DNA of 48,785 nucleotides from Polyangium sp. 15x6 (GTDB taxonomy: Bacteria > Myxococcota_A > Polyangia > Polyangiales > Polyangiaceae), in assembly GCF_029960785.1 (NCBI RefSeq), contig NZ_JASBQE010000091.1, positions 1 through 48,785 of the forward strand. Direction: 5' to 3'. The notes beneath the pieces are model-generated. The model worked only from the letters and a program-made list of their open reading frames with translations. It had not been told where the DNA came from and ran no database searches. This document shows, in pieces, positions 8,759-16,855 of this stretch (positions are counted from its first letter, which is position 1; every line of letters starts with the position of its first letter). A program made the translations under genes and the position numbers.

Positions 8759-9651
8759 CGACGACGCGCGCCGAGGCGCCGGGCGAGACGTGGACGATCC
8801 GTCGCGTGCTCGCGTGGGCGGTGGACGACCTCAAGAAGCGAGGTTTCTCCTCGGCGCGCCTCGATGCCGAGCTCTTGCTCTGTCACGTCCTCCGCATCGA
8901 CCGCATCAAGCTCATCGTCGACGCCGAGCGCCCCCTCGACAAGGCCGAGCTCGGCAGGTACCGCGAGCTCTACCAGCGCCGCCGCGCCGGCGAGCCGATC
9001 GCGTACCTGCTCGGCGTGCGCGAGTTCTACGGCAGGCCTTTCCGCGTCGATCGGCGTGTCCTCATCCCGCGCCCCGACACCGAGACGCTCGTCGAGGTCG
9101 CGCTCGCGCGCACGAAGCACCTCGACCTCGCGGCGCGCGTCCTCGACCTCTGCACGGGCTCCGGCTGCGTCGCGATCTCGCTCGCGCGCGAGCGCCCGAC
9201 CACGTGCGTCGTCGGCCTCGACCTCTCGCCGGACGCGGCTACCGTCGCGCGGGAGAACGTCGTGCGCCTCGGCGCCACGAACTGCGCGATCGGCGTCTCG
9301 GACCTCTTCTCCGCGCTCGAAGGCCGCGGCGTCGTGTTCGACCTCATCACGGCGAACCCGCCGTACATCCCGGAGGCCGAGATCGACACGCTCGCGGTGG
9401 ACATCCGCGCCTTCGAGCCGCACCTCGCGCTCTCGGGCGGGGCGGACGGGCTCGTGCTCTTCCGGCGCATCGCCGCGGAGGCGCCGCGTTACCTCGCCCC
9501 GGGCGGCGTGATCGCGGTCGAGGTGATGTCCGGCCAGGCGCATGACGTGGGCGAGCTTTTCGCCGCGCAGGGTTTTACCGATATCGAAACGCAAAAAGAC
9601 CTCGGCGGGCACGATCGGATCGTTTCCGGGGTCTGGAGAGAAAGACCATGA
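8755..9651 (+). CDS. prmC: peptide chain release factor N5-glutamine methyltransferase
   Basis: 298 residues from the GTG at 8755, which overlaps the mutase stop codon. The N-terminal helical domain (ARLDAELLLCHVL) precedes an S-adenosylmethionine-binding Rossmann fold with DLCTGSGCVAISLA and the family-defining NPPYIP motif that holds the substrate glutamine. PrmC methylates the GGQ glutamine of release factors 1 and 2 to support termination of translation. Length is close to that of E. coli PrmC. Usually it lies beside prfA; here that partner is absent and the gene sits between a sugar mutase and a DUF4272 gene. Confidence 0.93.
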   Translation: MTTTRAEAPGETWTIRRVLAWAVDDLKKRGFSSARLDAELLLCHVLRIDRIKLIVDAERPLDKAELGRYRELYQRRRAGEPIAYLLGVREFYGRPFRVDRRVLIPRPDTETLVEVALARTKHLDLAARVLDLCTGSGCVAISLARERPTTCVVGLDLSPDAATVARENVVRLGATNCAIGVSDLFSALEGRGVVFDLITANPPYIPEAEIDTLAVDIRAFEPHLALSGGADGLVLFRRIAAEAPRYLAPGGVIAVEVMSGQAHDVGELFAAQGFTDIETQKDLGGHDRIVSGVWRERP

Positions 9652-10322
9652 GAGCGCCTGGGGGACGCGCGCCGGGGGATTCGCCCGTGGATGGCGAGGC
9701 GCTGCGTATGATCCGCCAGCGCTCGCTCTTCATGGCGCGGCGGCTCGGCTACCCGGTCGACGTGAGCTTGCCGCTGATCACGGACCGCGGGGGTTTACGG
9801 GACAAGGACGAGGTCGTCGATCGCATGCTCGCGCTCGACGCGGTGATCGCCTGCGCCTCCGGCATGCCGCCAGAGACCGCCTTGGATTGGGTCTCCGAGA
9901 TCGGCGTCACGGGCGCGCTTTCGCCCTCGGAGGCGCGCGTGCTCGAAGGTCGCGCCGAGGACGTGCCCGCGGGCCTGCTCGACCGCATGGAGGCGCTCTG
10001 GGCGCTCGGCTGGGCGGCCTCGCTCTTCCGGGCCCTCGATTATTCGCGCATCTGCGGCCCCGAGCTCGCGATGATCTTCGGCGAGCTCGACGACGCCCGC
10101 GACGTGCGCGCCTTGCGCAAGCGCAGCCGATTGCGCCGCCACGAGGAAATCCTCGCCGCTTGCGACCTCGCCCGCTGCTTGCACCGCGGCCTCGAGATCG
10201 CCGCGCGCAAACGAATGAGCTTGCCGGGCAAGGTCCAGCCGAACGTCATTCTGGAGCGCCGCAAGGCACTCGAATGGCTGCTCGGCGAGGAGGAGTGGGA
10301 CGAGGTGTTCGTCGGGGTTTGA
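9648..10322 (+). CDS. DUF4272 domain protein
   Basis: 224 residues, overlapping prmC by four bases (ATGA). Residues about 20-205 follow the DUF4272 pattern: RSLFMARRLGY near the start, LSPSEARVLEG in the middle, then an EALWALGWAASLFRAL helix. The function of the family is unknown; members are soluble and helical. Translational overlap with prmC suggests co-expression only, not a shared pathway. Its stop lies 15 bp from the end of the convergent outer-membrane gene. Confidence 0.7.
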   Translation: MRAPGGRAPGDSPVDGEALRMIRQRSLFMARRLGYPVDVSLPLITDRGGLRDKDEVVDRMLALDAVIACASGMPPETALDWVSEIGVTGALSPSEARVLEGRAEDVPAGLLDRMEALWALGWAASLFRALDYSRICGPELAMIFGELDDARDVRALRKRSRLRRHEEILAACDLARCLHRGLEIAARKRMSLPGKVQPNVILERRKALEWLLGEEEWDEVFVGV

Positions 10323-10337
10323 ATCTGCCGGCGCGCC

Positions 10338-11108
10338 TCACTTGTGCCGCGGATAAAGCGCCGTCCGCCACCCGAGCACGAAGGCCCCGCCGCGGATCGA
10401 ATTGCCGTACATGTAATCGTACGAGAGATACGGCCCCATCCCGACCTTCGACCCGAGCCGGATCCCCTCGAAAAACACCCCGGCCCCGAGCGCCGAGGTC
10501 AAACCTCCGTCGACGAGCAGCGTGTCCTGATCGTCGGCCGGCGTCACGATCGCCGTCCCCACGCCCGTCTCCACCATCAGCCCGAGATCGCGCATCGCCC
10601 CGCCGAGCGAGTAGAGCGGAAAGATCTCCGTGTGAAACCCGACCATCCCGCTGAACATCACCGTCTCGCCCGCGTCGATCCCGAGCGACCCGAACGTCAG
10701 GCCAAACGTCAAGAAGTCCCTGAGCGCCACGCCCGCCCACGCGCGCGCGCCGAAGCCCGCGCCGATCCCCGTGTCCGTGTAGTACCGGAGCAGGCCGATC
10801 TTCGTCGGATCGTTCGGGAACCCCGCCGCGCTGCCGAGCGACGCGCCGATCGCGAGACCAAACGTAAAGCTGCTCCGCCGCTCCGCCGTCACCACGCGTA
10901 GGGTCGGGTCGTTCGGATCTTCGAGGCCGCTCGTTCCGAGCGTCCGCACGCCGGCCTCTTCCTTCTTCGCCTCGGCCGCCGCGTCCGTCGTGCTCCGGCC
11001 GCCGCGTGGGCCTTGCTGCGCGCTCGAAGGCGAGGTCCACGACGTGATCGCCGCGGTGAGGGCGATGGACAGAGCGGCCACTTTTTTCGGGGAAACAACC
11101 TTCGCCAT
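10338..11108 (-). CDS. putative outer-membrane beta-barrel protein
   Basis: 256 residues. The frame is open for 1050 codons, but the part upstream of 11108 is antisense to the radical SAM gene; the ATG at 11108 is chosen because AAGGGAAGGG precedes it and a Sec signal peptide follows (cleavage after SSA, near residue 30). After a low-complexity linker the mature part alternates short aromatic and glycine-rich strands (FTFGLAIGAS, FLTFGLTFG, PYLSYDYMYG) as in outer-membrane barrels. No specific family recognised. Divergent from the radical SAM gene with only 30 bp between the start codons. Confidence 0.65.
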   Translation of the reverse strand: MAKVVSPKKVAALSIALTAAITSWTSPSSAQQGPRGGRSTTDAAAEAKKEEAGVRTLGTSGLEDPNDPTLRVVTAERRSSFTFGLAIGASLGSAAGFPNDPTKIGLLRYYTDTGIGAGFGARAWAGVALRDFLTFGLTFGSLGIDAGETVMFSGMVGFHTEIFPLYSLGGAMRDLGLMVETGVGTAIVTPADDQDTLLVDGGLTSALGAGVFFEGIRLGSKVGMGPYLSYDYMYGNSIRGGAFVLGWRTALYPRHK

Positions 11109-11125
11109 GCGGAGCCCTTCCCTTA

Positions 11126-11131
11126 TACGAT
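11126..11131 (+). promoter_or_regulatory. -10-like hexamer TACGAT upstream of the radical SAM gene
   Basis: TACGAT lies seven bases before the ATG at 11139, without a Shine-Dalgarno sequence. The whole divergent intergenic region is 30 bp, so the promoters must overlap the neighbouring gene or drive a leaderless mRNA. Confidence 0.35.
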
Positions 11132-11138
11132 ACGGCCG

Positions 11139-13493
11139 ATGTCCCGCATCGCGATCGTCTTCGCCCCGATCCGCGTCTCGCGCGACTTCATCGACTACCC
11201 GTACTTCGCCGACCTCGGCGCCCTCCAGGCTGCCGCTGTCTTGCGCGCGTCGGGCTTCGAGGTCGACCTCGTCGACGCGCTCGCGATGGAGGGCGCGACG
11301 CTCGCGAGCCACGACGACGACCCGGGCTACGTGCGGCTCGGCGCGCCGCTCGACAGGGTCCTCGCGCGTGTCTCTGACGAGAGCGACGCCGTCCTCGTCG
11401 CGTACACGCCGTTTCACAGGCCGCCCTCGCGCGACGATCTGCTTGGGAAGCTCCTCGCTGGTCTCGCCGCGCATCGTCCGGATCGTCCCCTTGTCTTGGC
11501 AGACCTCTATCAGAGCGGCCAGCACGTCGTCGACGTCCCGTCGAGCGAGATCCTCGCCGCCTATCCCGAGGTCTCCGCCCTGATCCGGTACGAGGCCGAA
11601 GGCGTGCTCGCACGGGTATTTTCCGATCTCGTACGACGAGGCCGACCCGAAGAGCCGTTCGCCCTGGTCCCCGAGGACCCGCCGCGCCTCGACGACCTGC
11701 CCTTGCCCGCGTGGGACCTCGTCGATCTGCCCGCCTACTTCGCCTTCCACGAGGCCACGATCCGCGGCCTCGGCCGGCCCCACTGGGCCTTCCCGATCGA
11801 CGAGAGGAGCGCGCCGATCCTCACGAGCCGCGGCTGCCCCTACCGCTGCGTGCACTGCTCCTCGAACCCCACGGCCCGCAAGGACGGCGAGCTCGTCGCG
11901 CCGAAGACCCAGCGCCGGTACGGCCCCGCCTACCTCGATCGCCTCCTCGGGGACCTCGCCGCGCGCGGGGTGCGTCGCGTCCACCTGCTCGACGAGCTCG
12001 TGAACGTGAACGAGCGGCACTTCGACGCCGTGCTCGACCTCCTCGAGAAGCACGATCTGCGCTTCGAGATCCCGAACGGCGTGCGCGCCGACTACGTCCT
12101 TTCGCGCCACGTCGAGGCCATGAAGGGCCGGATGACCACGCTCAGCGTGAGCGCCGAGAGCGGCGTGCAGCGCGTCGTCGACGAGGTCGTGGACAAGCAG
12201 CTCGACCTCGACGCCATCAAGGAAGCGGCGAAGCTCGCGCACGAGGCCTCGCTCCCGATGCTCGTGCACTTCATGATCGGTTTGCCCGGGGAGACGAAGC
12301 GCGACATCAACGGCACGCTCGCCTTCGCGCTCGACCTCTTCGAGGAGACGGGCGCGTTCCCGAGCGTCCAGTTCGCCACGCCCCTGCCCGGCACGCGCCT
12401 CGGCGCCGAGGCCCGGAAGAAGGGCCGCGCGTTGCCCGTCGTGAACGACTGGGGACCGCGCTTCCAGCAAGCGCCGACGATCGAGACCGACGCCTTCACC
12501 GCGGAGGACCTCCGCCGCTTCAAGTGGACGTTCGATCAGCGCATCGGCGCCTCGCAGGGGCCGAAGAAGGTGATCATGAACGTCACCTACAAGTGCAATA
12601 ACCGCTGCACCTTCTGCGCGACCGGCACGCGCACGCAGTTCGACGGCGACCTCGATCGGCAACGCGAGCTGCTCGTGAAATACAGGAAGCTCGGCGTCAC
12701 GCTGCTCGACTTCGACGGCGGCGAGCCCACGCTGAACCCGAACCTCGTCCGCCTCGTCGGGTTCGCCCGCCGCATCGGCTACGAGCGCGTCAACGTCACC
12801 ACGAACGCGCGCATGTCGAGCTACGAGGAGTTCGCGAAGAAGCTCGTCCACTCCGGCGTCACCTCGATCCTGACGAGCATCCACGGCCCCGACGCGCAGA
12901 CACACGCGCAGAACGTGGGCGTCGCCGAGGCCTTCGATCAGACCATCCTCGGCGTGAAAAACTTCGTCCGCCTCGCGCCGCCCGGCGTCGAGCTCGGCGC
13001 GAACATCACGCTCACGAAGTCGAACCACAAGAAGCTCCACGACGTCGCCGCGCTCGTCTTCGATCTCGGCCTGCGCTGGTTCAACATCCAGTTCCTCACG
13101 CCCTTCGGCCGCGCCACGAGCTCGGTCTGTCCGGACACGAGCATCGCGGCGAAGGAGACGATGCGCGTCATCGACGACTTCCGCGACCGCATGAAGATCC
13201 AGGTCATCAACCTGCCCTTCTGCTTCATGCCCGGCTACGAGGAGTTCCTCCTCGGCGACATGCTCAAGCTCGAGCGGCACATGCTCTTCGTGAACAACGA
13301 GGAGGTGAACCTCTTCGAGTACCTGCGCGAGCGGCGCGTGAAAAAGCCCGTCTGCGCGACGTGCCCGCACGAGGTCTTTTGCGGCGGCTTCTACGAGCTC
13401 GAGGACGTCCCCGAGCCGACGTGGCTCATCCAGCCCGAGGATCTCGTCCGTCCGATCGCAGCGGATGTTCCGCGACCGTTCGCGCGCCACTGA
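11139..13493 (+). CDS. protein with two radical SAM domains and N-terminal B12-binding-like domain
   Basis: 784 residues. The first 160 or so residues resemble the Rossmann-like cobalamin-binding domain of BchE-type enzymes, though a clear DxHxxG motif is not visible. A first radical SAM core carries Cys233, Cys237 and Cys240 (CPYRCVHC) and a second complete core carries Cys486, Cys490 and Cys493 (CNNRCTFC). The C-terminus has Cys739, Cys742 and Cys748 (CATCPHEVFC), like a reduced SPASM or twitch cluster. Each core should bind a [4Fe-4S] cluster that cleaves S-adenosylmethionine; two cores in one chain suggest sequential radical steps on one substrate. Substrate unknown. The last 68 bp overlap the convergent ZIP-like gene. 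Confidence 0.82.
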   Translation: MSRIAIVFAPIRVSRDFIDYPYFADLGALQAAAVLRASGFEVDLVDALAMEGATLASHDDDPGYVRLGAPLDRVLARVSDESDAVLVAYTPFHRPPSRDDLLGKLLAGLAAHRPDRPLVLADLYQSGQHVVDVPSSEILAAYPEVSALIRYEAEGVLARVFSDLVRRGRPEEPFALVPEDPPRLDDLPLPAWDLVDLPAYFAFHEATIRGLGRPHWAFPIDERSAPILTSRGCPYRCVHCSSNPTARKDGELVAPKTQRRYGPAYLDRLLGDLAARGVRRVHLLDELVNVNERHFDAVLDLLEKHDLRFEIPNGVRADYVLSRHVEAMKGRMTTLSVSAESGVQRVVDEVVDKQLDLDAIKEAAKLAHEASLPMLVHFMIGLPGETKRDINGTLAFALDLFEETGAFPSVQFATPLPGTRLGAEARKKGRALPVVNDWGPRFQQAPTIETDAFTAEDLRRFKWTFDQRIGASQGPKKVIMNVTYKCNNRCTFCATGTRTQFDGDLDRQRELLVKYRKLGVTLLDFDGGEPTLNPNLVRLVGFARRIGYERVNVTTNARMSSYEEFAKKLVHSGVTSILTSIHGPDAQTHAQNVGVAEAFDQTILGVKNFVRLAPPGVELGANITLTKSNHKKLHDVAALVFDLGLRWFNIQFLTPFGRATSSVCPDTSIAAKETMRVIDDFRDRMKIQVINLPFCFMPGYEEFLLGDMLKLERHMLFVNNEEVNLFEYLRERRVKKPVCATCPHEVFCGGFYELEDVPEPTWLIQPEDLVRPIAADVPRPFARH

Positions 13494-14295
13494 AGAGCCC
13501 CTTCGCGACCACGGCCGCGACGAGCACCACGACGCCGAGGACCCGGAGCGGCCAGTCGAGGTAGAGCACCCAGCCGTCGTGCTCCAGGCTGAGGAGCGCG
13601 AGCGAGAGCCCCACGAGCCCCGCCACGACCTCCGTCACCCGGCTCCGCGTGGTCTCCTCGCCCGTCTTCTTCGGCGTGTGCGAGAGCGCGTGCAGGAGCA
13701 GCCCCGCCACCGCGGCGACGAGCCAAGGCCGGATCGAGGTGATCCGCGCCTCGCCCACGAGGTCGAGCGAGAGCGCGCCGCCCACGGTCGCGAGCGCGCA
13801 GCCGGCGAGCGAGAGCGCCGCGATGACCTTGCTCCTCGGCCCCGTCACGTGGTCGAGCGCCTGGATCGCCACCACCATCGCGAGCGGCACCGTGTGCCCC
13901 GCGATCGCGAGCACGATCGTCGGGTGGAGCTCCGCCGCGCGCGCGAGCGACGCGACGGCCGTCCCCTCGCCGGCCTGGTGCAGGAGCACCGCGACGTACC
14001 CCATCACGAGCGTGGGACCGTCCGCGTGCGCGTGCGCGTGCGCGTTCCGTTGCGGCGTGAGCCGTTCGATCAGGAACGGCACGAGGAAGCCGGCCGCCGC
14101 CGCGCCCAGGGCCAGCCAGCCGACCTCGGCGATGGCCTCGGGCAGGAGGTGCAGGAGCGCGATCGCGGCCGAGCCGACCATCGCGAACGTCCCGAGCCCG
14201 GGCATGACGCGCTGCCCGTGGTCGCGCCAGATCGCGGCGATGCCGCCGAGCAGGACGGCGAGCGCGAGGACGACGAGCCCGGCGGGGAGGGACAC
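13426..14295 (-). CDS. ZIP-like metal transporter / multipass membrane protein
   Basis: 289 residues if started at the GTG at 14295; the frame is open further upstream but that part lacks coding character. About eight hydrophobic helices are visible. The pattern HLLPEAIAE in one helix, a histidine-alternating loop (AHAHAHAD), then HQAGEGTAVASL and IAGHTVPLAMV recall ZIP-family metal transporters, where paired H/E residues in helices 4 and 5 bind zinc or iron. The match is remote, so this is a cautious call. It is convergent with and overlaps the radical SAM gene by 68 bp. Confidence 0.6.
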   Translation of the reverse strand: MSLPAGLVVLALAVLLGGIAAIWRDHGQRVMPGLGTFAMVGSAAIALLHLLPEAIAEVGWLALGAAAAGFLVPFLIERLTPQRNAHAHAHADGPTLVMGYVAVLLHQAGEGTAVASLARAAELHPTIVLAIAGHTVPLAMVVAIQALDHVTGPRSKVIAALSLAGCALATVGGALSLDLVGEARITSIRPWLVAAVAGLLLHALSHTPKKTGEETTRSRVTEVVAGLVGLSLALLSLEHDGWVLYLDWPLRVLGVVVLVAAVVAKGLFSGARTVAEHPLRSDGRDPRAG

Positions 14296-14423
14296 GGCGC
14301 GCGTCGTAGCATGAATTCGGGCCGGTCCGGTCGAGAGCCTTCTTCCCTCGCGGTGTGTCCCGGACAAGTGTACTGTCGGGCCCGTTCGTCGAAGGAGCGC
14401 CACACGGCGTGAGGGAGGATGGG

Positions 14424-14774
14424 ATGGACCCGGCAGAACGCGGTCTTTTGACAATGATCGGGGGCCTCGCCACGGGGGTGCATGTCCTCGTGGCCATCGC
14501 GGTGCTCGTGCTGGGGCTCGTCCTCGTGCGTCCCGTGAACCAGAACGCGGGGCTCGTCTTCGCGGGCGCCGGGGGCGTGCGGCTCTTTGGCCTCGTGCTC
14601 GACTTCATCCTCGACGCGATGACGGTGAAGGCCGATTCGATCATGACCTTGCACGTCATCGGCACCGTGATCTGGCTCGGCACGGGCACGGTCTTCTTCG
14701 GCGGGATCGCGTTCGGGTCGTACAAGCTCGCGGAAACGCGGCAGCAGAAGGGCGGCGGGGCATGGGCGGGATGA
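14424..14774 (+). CDS. small three-helix membrane protein, paralogue 1
   Basis: 116 residues from the ATG at 14424, preceded by GGGAGGAT. It has three hydrophobic segments separated by short loops and a conserved-looking AGAGGV turn after the first helix. The following gene has the same layout and the same AGAGG turn, so the two look like a tandem duplication. They overlap by 13 bp and are surely co-transcribed. No family recognised. The pair lies upstream of the encapsulin genes on the same strand (77 bp gap), but nothing in the sequence links them to iron storage. Confidence 0.65.
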   Translation: MDPAERGLLTMIGGLATGVHVLVAIAVLVLGLVLVRPVNQNAGLVFAGAGGVRLFGLVLDFILDAMTVKADSIMTLHVIGTVIWLGTGTVFFGGIAFGSYKLAETRQQKGGGAWAG

Positions 14775-15133
14775 GCGGACTCGGGATGAGCCTGCTCAGC
14801 CTCGCGAGCGCGGGCGTGCTCACGCTGCTCGGGGTCGCCCTCGTCGCCGTGGGGCTCGGCACCGTGAAGAAGGTGCATGACCTCGCGGGGTTCTGCCTCG
14901 CGGGCGCGGGGGGGCTCATGACGGTCGCCTCGATCTTGCGGCAGCTCTTGAGCTTCGCGTTGAGCTTCGCCGGCATGAGGGTCGGGACGATGTTCACGCT
15001 CACGCAGGTCCTCACGACGGGGATGCAAGTCCTCGCGGCGGTGCTCCTGCCGGTCTCGATCTTCCTGCTCGCGAACGCGGTGAAGCAGGGGGCCGGGCAG
15101 ATCCAGGCACAGGGGCCGCGCATTCACTACTGA
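14762..15133 (+). CDS. small three-helix membrane protein, paralogue 2
   Basis: 123 residues; the ATG at 14762 lies inside the end of the preceding gene. Three hydrophobic segments; the first is followed by KKVHDLAGFCLAGAGG, matching RPVNQNAGLVFAGAGG of the preceding protein, and the last ends in a short polar tail. It is probably the second subunit of a small membrane complex, by analogy with other overlapping duplicated membrane genes (inference). No known family. Confidence 0.65.
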   Translation: MGGMSGLGMSLLSLASAGVLTLLGVALVAVGLGTVKKVHDLAGFCLAGAGGLMTVASILRQLLSFALSFAGMRVGTMFTLTQVLTTGMQVLAAVLLPVSIFLLANAVKQGAGQIQAQGPRIHY

Positions 15134-15210
15134 TCTCCGGCCGCGCCTGCCTGCGTGGCCTTCACCCCCGACGCTCCGCAACTCGCGCCCGGCTCCGGCA
15201 TCCGAAGGGC

Positions 15211-15615
15211 ATGGGCAGCGAGACCTACCACGAGCCATACGACGTCCTGTCGCCTGCGGCTCGCGACATGCACCGAGCGATCTGGTCCCTCATCGAGGAA
15301 CTCGAGGCCATCGATTGGTACGCGCAACGCGCCGAGGTCACGAACGACGCGGAGCTTCGGGCCGTCCTTTTGCACAACCGTGCCGAGGAGATCGAGCACG
15401 CGATGATGAACCTCGAATGGATCCGCCGGCAGGATTCGTTATTTGACAAGAATATCCGCACCTATTTGTTGAAGGACGTGCCGATCACCGAGATCGAGGC
15501 GCGCGAGGAAGAAAAAGAAGGGGGCGGAGGCGAAAGCGAGGGTGCGGGTTCGTCGCCGCCCGAGCGAGGTGGCTCGGGTCGTGGGCTCGGCATTGGCAGC
15601 TTGAGGGGGAGGTGA
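15211..15615 (+). CDS. encapsulated ferritin (EncFtn), encapsulin cargo
   Basis: 134 residues. The N-terminal 90 residues match EncFtn, a half-ferritin that dimerises to build a ferroxidase site: EELEAIDWY and NRAEEIEHAMMNLEW place the expected iron ligands at Glu30, Glu60 and His63 (by alignment from memory with the Rhodospirillum rubrum protein). A disordered Glu/Gly/Ser linker leads to a C-terminal targeting peptide, LGIGSLRGR, the kind that docks cargo on the inner shell wall. It oxidises Fe(II) for storage inside the compartment. The shell gene starts 3 bp after its stop. Confidence 0.93.
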   Translation: MGSETYHEPYDVLSPAARDMHRAIWSLIEELEAIDWYAQRAEVTNDAELRAVLLHNRAEEIEHAMMNLEWIRRQDSLFDKNIRTYLLKDVPITEIEAREEEKEGGGGESEGAGSSPPERGGSGRGLGIGSLRGR

Positions 15616-15618
15616 ATC

Positions 15619-16428
15619 GTGGCCTTGGATCTGCTCCGTCGTGACCTCGCTCCGATCCTGCCCGAGGCGTTCGCGCTCATCGACGCCGAGGCGCGGCGCG
15701 TGCTCCAGTTGAGCCTCGCGGCGCGCAAGCTCGTCGATTTCCGCGGGCCGTTCGGCTGGGGGTATGCCTCGGTCAATTCGGGCCGGCTCCGCCCGCTCGG
15801 CGAGGGCCCCGTGTCCGGCGTGTCCATCGGACAGCGCCTGTCACAGCCGCTCCTCGAGGCGCGCACGCCCATCGTGTTCGACCTCGCGGACCTCGACGCC
15901 GCGTCGCGCGGCGCGGTCGACCTCGACATGTCTCCGGTCGTGGAGGCGGCCGAGCGGATCGCGCGCGTCGAGGACGGCGCCATTTTTCATGGTTATGCCG
16001 AGGGCGACATCCACGGCATCGTGCAGAAGAGCCCGTACCCGCCCGTGCGTATTCCGACGGTCACGGCGTTCCCGGCCGCGGTCGTGCAGGCGCAGGAGGT
16101 CCTCCGATCGGCCGGCGTCACGGGTCCGTACGTGCTCGTGGCGGGCTCGCGTGAATACGACGAGCTCGCGGCGGGCTCGGACGACGGGTATCCGATCTTG
16201 AAGCGCATCGAGCGGCAGATCATCGACCACGCCGTCGTGTGGGCGCCTGCGCTCTCCGGCGCGGTGCTGCTCTCCGTGCGCGGCGGCGATTTCGAGCTCA
16301 CGGTCGGGCAGGACCTCTCGATCGGATACACGTACCACGATAAACAGAAGGTCGAGCTCTTCCTGACCGAGTCGTTCACGTTCCGCGTGCTCGAACCGCA
16401 GGCGGCCGTGGTCCTCCGCCGCGGCTAG
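15619..16428 (+). CDS. family 1 encapsulin shell protein
   Basis: 269 residues from a GTG 3 bp after the ferritin stop; the ribosome binding site GGGGGAGG lies within the last codons of the cargo gene. The HK97-fold features of encapsulins are present: the N-terminal helix (LLRRDLAPILPEAFALIDAEAR) with the cargo-binding region, the FRGPFGWG segment, the E-loop region, and the C-terminal strand DLSIGYTYHDKQKVELFLTESFTFRV. It self-assembles to an icosahedral shell holding the ferritin. Length fits the 60-subunit class. Ferritin first, then shell, is the usual order. Confidence 0.95.
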   Translation: MALDLLRRDLAPILPEAFALIDAEARRVLQLSLAARKLVDFRGPFGWGYASVNSGRLRPLGEGPVSGVSIGQRLSQPLLEARTPIVFDLADLDAASRGAVDLDMSPVVEAAERIARVEDGAIFHGYAEGDIHGIVQKSPYPPVRIPTVTAFPAAVVQAQEVLRSAGVTGPYVLVAGSREYDELAAGSDDGYPILKRIERQIIDHAVVWAPALSGAVLLSVRGGDFELTVGQDLSIGYTYHDKQKVELFLTESFTFRVLEPQAAVVLRRG

Positions 16429-16505
16429 ATCCCGCCGGCCCTTCCGTTTGCCCTCGCCCTCGTGTACGGTGCGCTGCCGCTCGAACGGCAGGACCACCGG
16501 CCCTC

Positions 16506-16835
16506 ATGAAAAACCCCTCCTTGCGCGTCCTCGCCGCGCTCGTCTTCGCCTTGCCCATGCTCGCCCTCGGGTGCTCGAAGGAAGCGAAGGCCAAGGGGAC
16601 GCTCGAAAAGTACGAGGCGGTGTTCCGGCTATGCAAGGAAGAGACGGAGAAGGCGAAGCTCTCGCCCGGGGAGCATCGTTGCTCGCTCGTGGCGAGCATC
16701 GCCGTCGATCTCGGCCTCGAAGAGTCGGAGCTCGAAGAGCCGAAGCGGCGCGAGCTGCTCGCGGCCTGGCTCGAAAAAAAGGGATTCGGGGCCCATTACC
16801 TGCCGCCGGAAAAGCGGCCCAAGGAAGAGCGCTGA
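16506..16835 (+). CDS. small lipoprotein
   Basis: 109 residues. A type II signal peptide ends MLALGC (Cys23). The mature part is a short charged helical domain with two cysteines (RLCKEE and EHRCSL) that could form a disulphide. No family recognised. The next gene starts 20 bp after its stop, so they are probably expressed together. Confidence 0.7.
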   Translation: MKNPSLRVLAALVFALPMLALGCSKEAKAKGTLEKYEAVFRLCKEETEKAKLSPGEHRCSLVASIAVDLGLEESELEEPKRRELLAAWLEKKGFGAHYLPPEKRPKEER

Positions 16836-16855
16836 AGGCGCGAGAAAGGTTTGTC

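Noticed and set aside
11109-13490. Long minus-strand open frame continuing upstream of the outer-membrane gene (over 1000 codons in total)
   Set aside because: It is antisense to the radical SAM gene; composition is Arg/Glu/Val/Leu shadow sequence caused by high GC, while the plus strand has clear motifs.
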